This document shows, piece after piece, positions 63,963 to 64,000 of a stretch of 64,000 nt of DNA. This DNA comes from Lachnospiraceae bacterium. Its GTDB lineage: Bacteria > Bacillota > Clostridia > Lachnospirales > Lachnospiraceae. Location: the NCBI GenBank assembly GCA_017450485.1, contig JAFSTN010000024.1, positions 149,367 to 213,366 on the forward strand. Direction: 5' to 3'. Under the pieces are notes generated by a model that was not told the origin of the DNA, ran no database searches, and was given only the letters and a program-made list of their open reading frames with translations. Numbering within the stretch: the stretch's first letter is position 1; each line of letters starts with the position of its first letter. A program made the position numbers and the translations under genes.

Positions 63963-64000
63963 ATGCGTATGATCTATGTTGGTATCGATGTTGCAAAGGA
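63963..64000 (+). CDS. IS110-family transposase, 3' part outside window
   Basis: AAGGAGGA (63953-63960) and ATG 63963 start a frame reading MRMIYVGIDVAK. This is the characteristic N-terminus of IS110-family recombinases, with the aspartate of the RuvC-like DEDD domain in GIDVAK. ATG 63969 is a second possible start. Only 12 codons are in the window. Confidence 0.85.
   Translation, partial: MRMIYVGIDVAK

Overview
The window is most consistent with a chromosomal segment of a Gram-positive anaerobe of the Clostridia, probably Lachnospiraceae. Reasons: roughly 50 percent GC by eye, dense operons with strong AGGAGG-type ribosome binding sites, a type III glutamine synthetase, a ftsE-ftsX-PcsB-like-CtpA-like divisome cluster, 4Fe-4S aldo/keto reductases, an iron-dependent alcohol dehydrogenase and several chemotaxis and phosphorelay proteins. 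The genus cannot be fixed from this sequence alone.

Layout. 1-5.8 kb: end of a U32 peptidase gene, glutamine synthetase III, a lipoprotein, tRNA-Gln(CUG) with its own promoter and terminator, and a YhcC-type radical SAM protein. 5.9-17.7 kb: a long co-oriented block of redox and carbohydrate genes (Fe-alcohol dehydrogenase, Fe-S aldo/keto reductase, sugar-phosphate isomerase-like protein, FMN-dependent hydroxyacid dehydrogenase, Fe-S flavoprotein, esterase, GH2 glycosidase, metallo-beta-lactamase-fold hydrolase, XRE regulator, GH36 alpha-galactosidase), with a stub of a Gfo/Idh/MocA oxidoreductase gene. 17.7-24.1 kb: two EamA transporters, lipoproteins, an AlkZ-related protein and a MotA/ZorA-like plus MotB/ZorB-like proton-channel pair without other Zorya genes. 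24.1-26.8 kb: a reverse-strand GntR-ABC transporter operon with a visible promoter and candidate operator. 27-33.4 kb: nucleoside phosphorylase, a truncated glyoxalase, an Lsa-like ABC-F gene behind an apparent attenuator, an ABC exporter and a DUF4153-like membrane protein.

33.4-37.3 kb: Tex, a patch of fused gene debris (PfkB kinase and class II aldolase), a hydrolase and a ProX-type deacylase. 37.3-51.7 kb is rich in signalling: receivers, a REC-Hpt-REC relay protein, an HD-GYP protein, a hybrid histidine kinase, a methyl-accepting chemotaxis protein and an EAL protein, interleaved with TtcA-like, phosphatase, PHP, BI-1 and YdcF genes. Both recognisable c-di-GMP enzymes are of degrading type. 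51.7-61.6 kb: NhaC antiporter, acyl-ACP thioesterase, CvfB-like protein, a degenerate TagA-like protein, a PucR-type regulator, FtsE, FtsX, a PcsB-like hydrolase, a CtpA-like protease and an SDR. 61.6-64 kb is lower in GC and has accessory character: an internally deleted Rpn-type nuclease gene, hairpins, a small membrane protein and the 5' end of an IS110-family transposase with a structured leader.

Most notable observations: a 30-base REP-like repeat whose three copies all coincide with stop codons, the ABC-F attenuator leader, the orphan ZorAB-like motor pair, the possible IS110 bridge-RNA region, and several gene remnants that record recent deletions.
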